A stretch of 40,426 nt of DNA from Candidatus Sumerlaeota bacterium (lineage in GTDB: Bacteria; Sumerlaeota; Sumerlaeia; JAFGJS01): contig JAFGJS010000078.1 of assembly GCA_016928995.1 (NCBI GenBank), positions 1 to 40,426 on the forward strand, read 5' to 3'. Under the pieces are notes generated by a model that was not told the DNA's origin, ran no database searches, and worked only from the letters and a program-made list of their open reading frames with translations. A program made the position numbers and the translations under genes. Shown here piece by piece: positions 17,401 to 24,496 of the stretch. Within the stretch, counting starts at the first letter, position 1. Each line of letters opens with the position of its first letter.

Positions 17401-18469
17401 CCACATAGAACGCCACGTTGTCCAGTCCGCCCGATTCATCATGCAGGCTCAACGGCATGTCGATGGTGTAGGAACAGGTCAGCGGAAAGGAGAAATTCAA
17501 TGTGATCTGAGGATTAATCAGATCGTCCAGATAGTCGAAGATGCTATCGCCGGTCGTGAAGTTGCCGGCGGAATCAAAGGCCCGGATTTCCATGCTGTTG
17601 GCGCCAGAGGCAAAACGATGCAGGGAGACTTCCATCTTATAGGGCGCGCTGTAATCCACTCCGAGGAATTGCGAATTCATCCAGAATTCCACACGATCCA
17701 CGCCAATGTTATCCTTAGCCGCGCCGATAAAAGCGACTTTCTGGCGGCCGATTTCACGAGGCTGGGCCGTGACGCTCGCCTCCGTCGGCGCTTCGGAATC
17801 GTCGCTGTCCGGTTGCGTCAGGAAGAACTGCATTGAACTGGTCGTCGCATTGCCGGCATCGTCAGTGATCGCCACGATGTAATGATACATCGATCCCGGC
17901 TCCAGACCGGTCAGCAGCGCGTCAAAGCTCATTGACTGCTGAGGATGATCATAGCTTTCGGTCAACACGCCCGCCTCGCGGCCATACAACACGCGAGCGT
18001 ATACATTCTCATACGTCGTAAACAAGATATGCGCGGAGTTGTTGTCGACGTTATTCGCGTAGGGCTCCTGTTGAAAGAGAGGCGCAATGACGTCTTCCAG
18101 CCAGACCTCCGTGCGCGAATTGTTGTTTTCGTCCTCCTCGGCGATTGCAAAAAGCGAATCGGCGATCACAGTGACGTTGAACGTGGGATTCGGTGACGAT
18201 GGCGTTTGGGGAAACACGCCGTTATAGCGTTCCTTTGCGTTCAATCCCAGTTGAAGGTCCACCGACACGAAATTAACCGCGTCCACCTGCATTTGCATGC
18301 GGAAGGTTTGCGTGGTGAAGGCGTCGCCCTGATTCTGAATCTGGTAGGCTGCGATTCCCTGACTATCCCAGATGTCCGTGACGATCAAATCCGGCTTGCA
18401 CCAAAGAGAAACGGCATTGAGGCACACGATACAGAGGAAGACATAGTGAAATCGGTAGGACGAACGCAT
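14447..18469 (-). CDS. Secreted gingipain-like C25 cysteine protease with CARDB/Ig modules
   Basis: A 1340-residue exported protein. Order: signal peptide (~1-24); CARDB-like domain (~25-120); fibronectin-III-like segment; Ig-like domains (~240-420); peptidase C25 catalytic domain (~590-950); a propeptide-C25-like domain (~965-1120, with VTIPDF, YMIPGNPVVPYYRQ and TIYPFRILPAQGE); and two C-terminal Ig/CARDB-like domains. The catalytic pair is visible: His818 in YRGHGS and Cys850 in TCQSGEY, matching gingipain GHG and CxxGxF patterns. Family members are secreted endopeptidases. The propeptide-like part follows the catalytic domain, the reverse of gingipains. No recognisable T9SS or PEP-CTERM sorting tail is present; the protein ends GFWHLY. 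The longest open frame starts at 18499; ATG 18469 has GGAGA upstream and starts the signal peptide. Confidence 0.88.
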   Translation of the reverse strand: MRSSYRFHYVFLCIVCLNAVSLWCKPDLIVTDIWDSQGIAAYQIQNQGDAFTTQTFRMQMQVDAVNFVSVDLQLGLNAKERYNGVFPQTPSSPNPTFNVTVIADSLFAIAEEDENNNSRTEVWLEDVIAPLFQQEPYANNVDNNSAHILFTTYENVYARVLYGREAGVLTESYDHPQQSMSFDALLTGLEPGSMYHYIVAITDDAGNATTSSMQFFLTQPDSDDSEAPTEASVTAQPREIGRQKVAFIGAAKDNIGVDRVEFWMNSQFLGVDYSAPYKMEVSLHRFASGANSMEIRAFDSAGNFTTGDSIFDYLDDLINPQITLNFSFPLTCSYTIDMPLSLHDESGGLDNVAFYVDGALRDEADLFRVIYIEDREEFYPGDANHTFHWNTLAETNGSHTVRFEATDAWGNVGSYEETVTVNNAVLERPQFDLVENYTEWNGYYHCVRTELNFENVGLEDADSFRLDDYFLEGFQAFDAYCFVSGAGGDDPDPTIIFDYDDDGSIVSINPNYTSYPAGCTINIIIRSMPLLTAPTLVAPSMGEEGTVTYGGEWRQGVLSERDEWELDLPPATPDSGTVYDMYRDVCDDMDYIIMTCPYHLLHDFGGGYFSDPDTVRAQRDEVMAILKAMGKLASERDGVVAYAAMTLDRGEITDLLVEGGAWSELMAPGFSSGGYLLLVGETEILPADTVDVSAWTWTTQHIYPSDMLYANTGGNSWEPELRVGRVIGNTANELFTTLNTSLQLIYSGTGYTLGLDKCALYSGDGDGYSYFRTCVADLQDQADSYFDTVVRGRVDGSSLIDHFEANAPDSDYIVYRGHGSTRGWADVTSTSRLNEPDLGTGHPVVCGWTCQSGEYEGDRDDFTGLGEDFMRLGAAAYVGAVEVSPRGENNDGARSFQSEYIRDRENVGSALRKAKRDFRTDYTSSWSNYDNRRWVAEYNLYGDPKLGLDSVVSSAPPRAAPKQSAAPAITGDVTLDVTIPDFEYAVKEDGKLSVRFTDQGSYMIPGNPVVPYYRQVWPLADGLRILDVTLSGISDEETTSGIELELDEDAVNGVMEGPAVSLPEPDDQWWPEQFFEWSVGQDEGIDVLVLTIYPFRILPAQGEAICYHGYSFDVQTASDADVKLKLRRNAGVLLPDESTTIAVTLVNSGEAMDVTCDVSIRPFGHDAPTSGMPLRILRDLDSTGTLTLDLSTQGMEEGLYGVEVRIYDAQARLIAENETVMEVLGARLELIALQASPEQYNEGDQIALSMTVKNTGGATASGDAILIIRNPAGVEVQRFEEAITGLAPGATQNINVQWDTEGHDREYYIVSGYAEYSGRTTRAESVLLTLLQNAGFWHLY

Positions 18470-18538
18470 AATCGGCTCTCCACGCAATGAGGTTAACAAC
18501 CCGAATCAGAAACAAGAAAAATCACAACAGAGACATAT

Positions 18539-18618
18539 AAAAAAATCAAAGCGCCGACGTCGCCGGTCAATCCGGGATTCGTTCGTGGCGCTTCATGAAG
18601 CGGATGATGCTCCGCTTC
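18539..18618 (-). terminator. Two tandem hairpins with T-run after the lipoprotein gene
   Basis: On the minus strand, just after the lipoprotein stop, an 8-bp perfect stem (18618-18611 with 18604-18597, loop 6) is followed by a 7-bp stem, AAGCGCC/GGCGCTT (18593-18587 with 18555-18549). The second leads into TTTGATTTTTTT (A-run 18539-18545 on the plus strand). The second hairpin has a long 31-nt loop. Together they probably separate the two-gene envelope operon from the C25 protease gene. Confidence 0.55.
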
Positions 18619-18622
18619 GCAT

Positions 18623-19357
18623 TTATTCGCTTTGATGCGCGTGAATCGCTTTCAACAAGGAAGACGCGGCTTTTTCCGCGGCTTTCTTGCGTGCGTCTTC
18701 ACGCCCTTTTTCCTCTACCATGGCCGCGCTTTGGCCTTCCGCCTCGATCGACTCGAACACCTCAGCGGTTCCCAGATCGATCAAACGGCATTCCAATTTT
18801 GAAACAAAGTTGCTGGCGGGTTGTCCGGCAAGATCAATCTGACCGCGTTCGCGCGTCTTGGTGCGGCAGTCAATCGCCACATCGATCTTCAAATCCTCAC
18901 GCCAGCGCTTAAGTTTCGAGGCGTCGCCGGATTCAAGGCTTTGGAGAAACTCCTCATGACGCACGCCCTGCAACTGTGAAAAATCATAGACGGTGTAGCC
19001 CTTCTTGCGCAGGATCTTCTCCAGGGCCATGCGCACATCATCAGCGCCCTCGTCTTCAGGATGCGCGGCCACGGCGATGCGTAAGCTTTCTTTTTGCTCC
19101 GGCGCTGACGGTTTCTCTTTAGGCTGATCCGATGGCGCATCCGCAGTTTTCGGCGGCTTTGGCGCTTCAGGTTCCGGCTCAGCCTTCTGCTCATCCGAAT
19201 TTGAAACAGCTTCAACATTCTCATTGGATGTTGATGACTCGACACTGGCGCCGCCCTGCTTGGATTGCGTCGCAGCTTCATCCGCCTGAGTGCAGGCATA
19301 AAAGCCGATCAGGGACGCCAGGCACAACATCGCGAGATAACGTATGTTAGAAATCAT
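18623..19357 (-). CDS. Putative lipoprotein sharing a domain with the upstream FlgT-like protein
   Basis: A 244-residue exported protein. A short signal segment ends in FYAC (Cys22, a poor lipobox). It is followed by a ~70-residue low-complexity linker rich in Glu, Lys, Pro and Ser that could span the periplasm or cell wall. Then comes a folded domain (~95-240) starting SLRIAVAAHPE. This domain resembles the middle of the upstream protein: both have a helix ending in KKGYTVYD/QKGFDVVD, a segment IDVAIDCRTKT/AEMIVTYKAEA, then a strand on a defined scaffold and an Ala/Lys-rich final helix. ATG 19357 lies inside the upstream gene (11-bp overlap), implying translational coupling and a shared job. 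The longer open frame from 19378 lacks a signal peptide at its start. Function unknown. Confidence 0.8.
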   Translation of the reverse strand: MISNIRYLAMLCLASLIGFYACTQADEAATQSKQGGASVESSTSNENVEAVSNSDEQKAEPEPEAPKPPKTADAPSDQPKEKPSAPEQKESLRIAVAAHPEDEGADDVRMALEKILRKKGYTVYDFSQLQGVRHEEFLQSLESGDASKLKRWREDLKIDVAIDCRTKTRERGQIDLAGQPASNFVSKLECRLIDLGTAEVFESIEAEGQSAAMVEEKGREDARKKAAEKAASSLLKAIHAHQSE

Positions 19358-20510
19358 CGCCGCCACCCCAGGTTGCATCGACGCGGTTCTGTTCCACGCC
19401 GGTGATTTCCAGTTCTTCCAGACCTTCGATGTCCATCAGTTTTTCCGCAAACGCCTCGGCCTGCATCGTCGCCTTAAGGCGATAAATCCCGATGCCGTCG
19501 TTGAATTTCGCAGAGCCTACGGACTTGACGAACCGAATTCCGCCCAGTTTCTTTTTCACCGTTGTATACGCGCGGAAATCCATATTCTTCACGTAGAGTT
19601 CCAGATCGGCGCCCTCGTCGTCGAATTCACGCTTCAACGCCTCAATCACGCCAACCACCACTTTCTTGGACAGATCGTCGCCGGCTTTTTGCAGCGCCTT
19701 GCTGGACGCCTTGCCGCGCGATTCCGAGCCATGGTTGGACTCCGCCGTCAGCGATGAGCGCAAACGACCCGTGTCCACTTTAATCAGCTTGGCGGTCAGG
19801 ATCGCATCGTAACGTTCAAACATGACGCCCATCAGATTCTCGCGTCCGATATGCGTCGCCTCGGCCTTGTACGTCACGATCATCTCTGCGTCGTAGCGCT
19901 TGCCTAACGATGCGGCCGTGCTGTAGTCCTCCAGATTCAATGCCACGTCGCGCGCCTTGATCCGCTCCGCCTGATCCATGTCCACCACGTCGAAGCCTTT
20001 TTGCAACAAGGCTTCCTCGATCTGCTGACGCACATATTCCGTGTCCTTGACTGCACCGTCCACTTTTTCCACGCCGAACACCATGATGCGCTGATGCCCC
20101 GTCACTTCACGCAGCAATCCCAGCGATTGCAAGTCCACGGTCAATTGGCCCACAACCACGTCGGCGGAAATCTTGACCACATAAAAGCCGTCATCATCGC
20201 GGCCTTTGCTCAAAATCTCGAAGTCCTTGATGTAGCCGCGCGATTTGGTGAAAACCTTGTCCGCCACCAGATTGTAGTTCTTCGTCAGAGTGTCCGATCC
20301 GACAATCAACCCCGCGGCCTGATGCACAGCCTCCCGGAAGGCGTCCTCTTTCGCCTCATCAAAGGCGCGCCCCAAGTCTTCCGCTGCGGAACGACCTTCC
20401 ACGACAACCGTATTCACCTCTCCGTCCTGGCCATAGCCTGCCGTTACGGAAGCAACTATCAGAATTGCAATCATCCCCACCACGGTCGGTAAAAAACTAA
20501 AGACGCGCAT
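19347..20510 (-). CDS. Exported FlgT-like/LPP20-like envelope protein
   Basis: A 387-residue protein with a signal peptide (~1-27, ending AGYGQD). Residues ~32-125 match the FlgT N-terminal pattern: VVVEGRSAAEDLGRAFDEA, AFREAVHQAAGLIVGSDT, a ~SRGYIKDFEIL stretch and a final YVVKISADVVV strand. In Vibrio, FlgT is a flagellar H-ring protein, but relatives occur widely without flagella and no flagellar gene is near. The middle (~135-290) resembles the domain of the downstream lipoprotein. The C-terminus (~305-387) looks like a compact alpha/beta domain. GGAG precedes ATG 20510, and a good promoter lies 127 bp upstream. An outer-membrane or periplasmic assembly role is an inference. Confidence 0.82.
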   Translation of the reverse strand: MRVFSFLPTVVGMIAILIVASVTAGYGQDGEVNTVVVEGRSAAEDLGRAFDEAKEDAFREAVHQAAGLIVGSDTLTKNYNLVADKVFTKSRGYIKDFEILSKGRDDDGFYVVKISADVVVGQLTVDLQSLGLLREVTGHQRIMVFGVEKVDGAVKDTEYVRQQIEEALLQKGFDVVDMDQAERIKARDVALNLEDYSTAASLGKRYDAEMIVTYKAEATHIGRENLMGVMFERYDAILTAKLIKVDTGRLRSSLTAESNHGSESRGKASSKALQKAGDDLSKKVVVGVIEALKREFDDEGADLELYVKNMDFRAYTTVKKKLGGIRFVKSVGSAKFNDGIGIYRLKATMQAEAFAEKLMDIEGLEELEITGVEQNRVDATWGGGDDF

Positions 20511-20636
20511 TTTTTATGCTCCATTTTGACAGATATTTCATGCTTTCAGCATCGCATCCCACGAATTCAAAATCCGCGAACGCTACATTCTCCAGACGCT
20601 GTCGCAGAGGAATGTTACGTCGATGGCTGAAGCGCA

Positions 20637-20666
20637 ATTGTAGGGAATCGCTGGAAAGCGCGTCAA
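20637..20666 (-). promoter_or_regulatory. Sigma-70-type promoter of the FlgT-like/lipoprotein operon
   Basis: On the minus strand TTGACG (20666-20661), an 18-bp spacer and TACAAT (20642-20637) each match consensus at five of six bases. Transcription would start near 20630, giving a leader of ~120 nt before ATG 20510. Confidence 0.6.
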
Positions 20667-20788
20667 GCCCAATTCAGGGAAGATCGAACGGCTAATCTTC
20701 CGGTTTAATTGATTAGAATCCGACAGGCATTTTCACCATGCGATCCGCTTACAGCCCTAAACCGATCCTGAAATTAAAAAAACTTGCC

Positions 20789-20817
20789 TTGATCGGGATG
20801 ACAGTGGATTGTACGAT
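20789..20817 (+). promoter_or_regulatory. Weak candidate promoter of the DUF6057-like/PD40 plus-strand operon
   Basis: TTGATC (20789-20794), a 17-bp spacer and TACGAT (20812-20817) match consensus at four of six bases each. It is the best promoter-like pair I found in the AT-rich half of this gap, but the match is modest. Confidence 0.3.
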
Positions 20818-20964
20818 TCCATTGTCTTGTGAAAATCTTTCTTTTTTCATGTTTTGTTGACCAGAATCAAATCCTATCGCGCCAAGCGTCTGTGGTGGCG
20901 CGTAGAGCGATTTTTGCATATTTTAATGTTTTGATTGATGGCGTCATTTGTCGAGATTTGTTGG

Positions 20965-22902
20965 ATGAGCCTCAGAACAATGGCTGATGCGCAAAATGTA
21001 AAATCCGGACGAGGCGGTGAATCTCTGATCGCCAGCCTGGTTTTTTGGGTATTGTTCTTTCTTTTTATTCTTTTCTATATTGAACCGACGCTGATTCATC
21101 ATAGTTATTATCCACGCTGGCGGCTGCCGACGTTTGTTCCCGGAACGGATTTTTTTGCCGATTGGCCGCCTTTTCCCGGCAAACCAATTGTGTATCTGTC
21201 AGGATGGATGTTCCATTTATTTTACCTGTCGTGGGCAGGGGCATTGATCATCACCGCCGTCGCCTTTCTCATGTGCCTGGGATTGGACAAATACCTGAAT
21301 GCGATCAGCGGAGACCGTGCGCGCTGGCTGCGATTTGCTCCCGCGCTGGTCGTGTTGGTTCAATACAACCATTACAACGACTTCCTGATGGAGAACCTGT
21401 CGATCGCCTTGTGCCTGCTGTCGCTGTATGCTTATACTCATTTGCCTGTCCATCGTTCAGCGCTTCGTTTTCTGCTGTTCCTGGCGTTCTCCTGCGCCCT
21501 GTATTATATCGCGGTCTACGCCTGGTTGTTATTTTTCCTGCTTGGCGCGATCGATGAACTGCTGCATCGGCGCGACTGGAAAATCGCGCTGGCGCAATTG
21601 GCCGCAATCCTGCCCATGCCCTTGGCGTTCGGTCCATGGATTTTCGACCAGGAACTCATCGATGCATACCGCAGCGTGCTGCCCTATGATCCGCAAATTG
21701 AAGAGCCCGAGCGGATCGTGCTCCAAAGTTTCCTCTACGTATTCATCCTGGGCGCCAGCCTGAGCTGCGCGTCCTGGAATCTTTACAGCAAAAAACGTAA
21801 GGCGAGTCACACGCAATTGAACGCCGCGCAAAAAAATATCGCCGAGACAACGGACGAAAAGCCAAGCTCAAGGCGATTGCGATTCGTTTTGACGACAGCC
21901 ATTCTGCTGATCGTTGTCTTTGGCGCCGCCTGGCTTTCGACCGACCGAGTCCTCAAGATGCGCCTGCGCGTCAGTTATTTTGCCCAACACCGCATGTGGC
22001 CCGAACTCCTGCAGGAAGCGAGCAAACTCAGCGAGCACTATTACGACATCTCCTATTGCCATGATGTCAACCGGGCGCTTTATCACAGCGGACGGCTGCT
22101 GGATGACATGTTCGCGTATCCCCAGCCCATCGGCTGGCAGCTTTACCATGTCGGCGATTCATCGACTCCGCTAGACGCCACGGAAAAGCTGACGCGAAAT
22201 ATCAGCCTGCCTGAAACCTTGTATGAGATGGGGCGCGTCAATGAAGCTGAACACTTCGCGCTGGACGGTCTGACGAATTTAAAATATCACCCGCAGGGTT
22301 TGATGCAGCTCGCGATGATCAATATCGTTAAACATCAACCGGACGCTGCCCGCGTGTTCCTGCGCTCTTTGCGCAAAGATTGCTTTTACCGGGACGAGGC
22401 GCAGGCCGTCCTCGACCAGCTCGACAAGGATCCTGATTTCTCTTCAGATAAGCAGGTCCAGCAGATCCGCGCCAGCATGCCGGACATCGATAAAAGCGGC
22501 GAAAGCACACTGGAGGAGTTGCTGGCAAAGAACGAAAACAATCGCATGGCCTTTGAATATATGATGGCTGATAATCTACAAAAAGGCCAGTTGTCCGATA
22601 TCGCTGAAAATATCAAGCGCTTTGCTAACATGAAGTATCCCGCGCTCCCCCGCACATGCGAGGAGGCGCTGGTGATTTATATGCACAAAACAAACACAAC
22701 CCCGGATTTGCATGGCTATGCCATCAGCCAGGAATCGGTGGAACGCTTTAGCGCGATCAATAATATATTATTCAACAAATATCACGGCGACCCTGTCGCG
22801 GCATTTGAAGAATTGGTCGAGAATTACGGCGACAGTTTCTTCTTTTATTATCTCTACACATACGTCGTCACCAGAGATCCAAACGAGTCCACAACGGGCT
22901 AA
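20965..22902 (+). CDS. Polytopic membrane protein with TPR-like tail, DUF6057-like (copy 1)
   Basis: About 645 residues. The first half has roughly eight to ten hydrophobic segments; the last, TAILLIVVFGAAWL, is followed by a ~300-residue soluble helical domain with TPR-like pairs (LYEMGRVNEAEHFALDGL, LAMINIVKHQPDAARVFLRS). Patterns FYLSWAGALII, DVNRALYHSGRLLDDMF and LPETLYEMGRVNEA fit the DUF6057 family of Bacteroidota as I recall it; function unknown. It is clearly homologous to 26049-27989, and each is followed by a PD40/CxxCH gene. Starts at ATG 20938, 20965 or 20980 are possible and none has a strong ribosome site. Alignment with copy 2 favours 20965 or 20980. The protein probably sits in the inner membrane with its helical tail as a docking surface. 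Confidence 0.85.
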   Translation: MSLRTMADAQNVKSGRGGESLIASLVFWVLFFLFILFYIEPTLIHHSYYPRWRLPTFVPGTDFFADWPPFPGKPIVYLSGWMFHLFYLSWAGALIITAVAFLMCLGLDKYLNAISGDRARWLRFAPALVVLVQYNHYNDFLMENLSIALCLLSLYAYTHLPVHRSALRFLLFLAFSCALYYIAVYAWLLFFLLGAIDELLHRRDWKIALAQLAAILPMPLAFGPWIFDQELIDAYRSVLPYDPQIEEPERIVLQSFLYVFILGASLSCASWNLYSKKRKASHTQLNAAQKNIAETTDEKPSSRRLRFVLTTAILLIVVFGAAWLSTDRVLKMRLRVSYFAQHRMWPELLQEASKLSEHYYDISYCHDVNRALYHSGRLLDDMFAYPQPIGWQLYHVGDSSTPLDATEKLTRNISLPETLYEMGRVNEAEHFALDGLTNLKYHPQGLMQLAMINIVKHQPDAARVFLRSLRKDCFYRDEAQAVLDQLDKDPDFSSDKQVQQIRASMPDIDKSGESTLEELLAKNENNRMAFEYMMADNLQKGQLSDIAENIKRFANMKYPALPRTCEEALVIYMHKTNTTPDLHGYAISQESVERFSAINNILFNKYHGDPVAAFEELVENYGDSFFFYYLYTYVVTRDPNESTTG

Positions 22903-22931
22903 TCAAAAAAAACGGAAGACATGATGAAAGT

Positions 22932-24464
22932 ATGAATAAATTCGCCACACTTTTGATCTTTTCTCTCTGGCTGTTTTGCGCATTCTCTTTCGCTCAGGAT
23001 GCAAGCGAAACAGGCTCTCCCGCCGACCGTCTCCCCAAGATTCATCCCGATTATAGCGATGTTGTCATTCCGCCCAACATCGCGCCGTTGAATTTTTACA
23101 TCGACGAAGCAGGAGACAGCTACCACGTAAAAATACATTCACAAACAGGCGATCCGATTGAAATACACAGCAATCAGCCAAGCATCGAAATTCCGCTAGG
23201 GCAATGGAAAGGCCTGCTCTCCGCCAATCGCGGACAGAAACTCTATATCGATATTGCGATAACGGACACCGCGAATAACCAACGCCGCTTTAAGACCATC
23301 GAGAATGAGATCGCGAACGATGAAATCGATCCTTTTCTGGCGTACCGGAAACTGAACCTGTGTTTGATCTGGAGAGACATGGGGCTTTTTCAGCGAAACC
23401 TGGAAAATTTCGATGAAACCATCGTCTTGCATAATTACTCCTACAATTATGGATGCGCCAATTGTCATACTTTCTACAACAATGATCCCCGCCATATGAC
23501 GCTCCAGGTGCGCTCCACCCTCTACGGCACGCCGATGCTGCTCGTCGATGGCGATGAGGTCGAACCTAAAGCGGTGAAAGGCGAAGCGACGTCCGGCAAG
23601 GCTAACTTCGTCGCGTGGCATCCCAACGGCGAAATCATCGCCGTTTCCGACAATAAATTTTCGATGATGATTCACACGACCGGACAGGAATGCCGCGACG
23701 TGTTCGACGCCGCCGGCGATGTGGACCTGTATTTTGTGAAGACCGGCAAAGTTGTCAGCGAGAGCCAAATCAGCCAGCCGGATCGCATCGAGACCTTTCC
23801 GGAATGGTCGCGCGACGGAAAATATCTCTATTTCTGCAGCGCGCCGCAGCTGCCCCTTGATCGCTATGCCGAGGTCATTTACGACCTGATGCGCATCGCT
23901 TACAATGTTGAAAGCGGCGAATGGGGCGAACTGGAGACAGTGCTGACTTCAGAGGAAGTCAAAGGCAGCGTCGTTCAGCCGCGCTTCTCACCCGACGGCC
24001 GGTTTCTGCTGTTCAATGCCGCCCAATACAGCGACTTTCCCGTCGACAAAGCCAAAAGCGATTTGCACATGCTTGACGTCGAAACCGGCGGACATCGCAA
24101 GCTCTCCATCAGCAGCGAGCGCAACGACTCGTGGCATAGCTGGTCGAGCAACAGCCGCTGGATCGCGTTCAGCAGCCGAAGAATCGACGGCCGTTTCACC
24201 CGGCCATTTTTCAGCTATGTCGATGAAAACGGCGAAGCGCACAAGCCATTCGTATTGCCGCAACAGGATCCGGCATATTACGATTCTTTAACGCGAGCGA
24301 TCCAGGTTCCCGAACTGATCACAGGCCCCATTCCTGTCAAAGGCCGGCAGTTTATCAAGGCGATGAAAGACAACAAAAAGCGCGCCCTGAGCGGAGATTC
24401 TCCCTGGAAATCATCGAAAGAATCCGTTTCCGACACGCCGGCGGCCAATCGAAACTTCCAATAA
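22932..24464 (+). CDS. Exported PD40/TolB-like propeller with CxxCH haem motif (copy 1)
   Basis: 510 residues with a signal peptide (~1-20, AFSFAQ). Order: a ~120-residue N-terminal beta-domain beginning near DVVIPPNIAPLNFYIDE; a linker with DEIDPFLAYRKLN; CANCH at residues 175-179 in NYGCANCHTFYNNDPRHM; then PD40 (WD40-like) repeats such as AWHPNGEIIAV, EWSRDGKYLYFCS, RFSPDGRFLLF and SWSSNSRWIAF. CxxCH is the covalent c-haem attachment motif, so a periplasmic single-haem cytochrome fused to a propeller is the natural reading. A distal haem ligand is not obvious. It starts 30 bp after the membrane-protein gene, so they are probably one operon. It is homologous to the minus-strand gene it converges with. 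Confidence 0.88.
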   Translation: MNKFATLLIFSLWLFCAFSFAQDASETGSPADRLPKIHPDYSDVVIPPNIAPLNFYIDEAGDSYHVKIHSQTGDPIEIHSNQPSIEIPLGQWKGLLSANRGQKLYIDIAITDTANNQRRFKTIENEIANDEIDPFLAYRKLNLCLIWRDMGLFQRNLENFDETIVLHNYSYNYGCANCHTFYNNDPRHMTLQVRSTLYGTPMLLVDGDEVEPKAVKGEATSGKANFVAWHPNGEIIAVSDNKFSMMIHTTGQECRDVFDAAGDVDLYFVKTGKVVSESQISQPDRIETFPEWSRDGKYLYFCSAPQLPLDRYAEVIYDLMRIAYNVESGEWGELETVLTSEEVKGSVVQPRFSPDGRFLLFNAAQYSDFPVDKAKSDLHMLDVETGGHRKLSISSERNDSWHSWSSNSRWIAFSSRRIDGRFTRPFFSYVDENGEAHKPFVLPQQDPAYYDSLTRAIQVPELITGPIPVKGRQFIKAMKDNKKRALSGDSPWKSSKESVSDTPAANRNFQ

Positions 24465-24496
24465 TCAGTAAGCGCATCCATAAAATCGAGGATCAC

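Larger units (their letters stand above)
20511..20964. other. Divergent intergenic region with two candidate promoters
   Basis: About 450 bp separate the minus-strand FlgT-like operon from the plus-strand membrane-protein operon. No gene is visible. It contains a good minus promoter (20637-20666) and a weaker plus promoter (20789-20817). The right half, from ~20690, is clearly more AT-rich than the genes. The start of the plus gene is ambiguous, so the right border could be 20937 to 20979. Confidence 0.6.
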
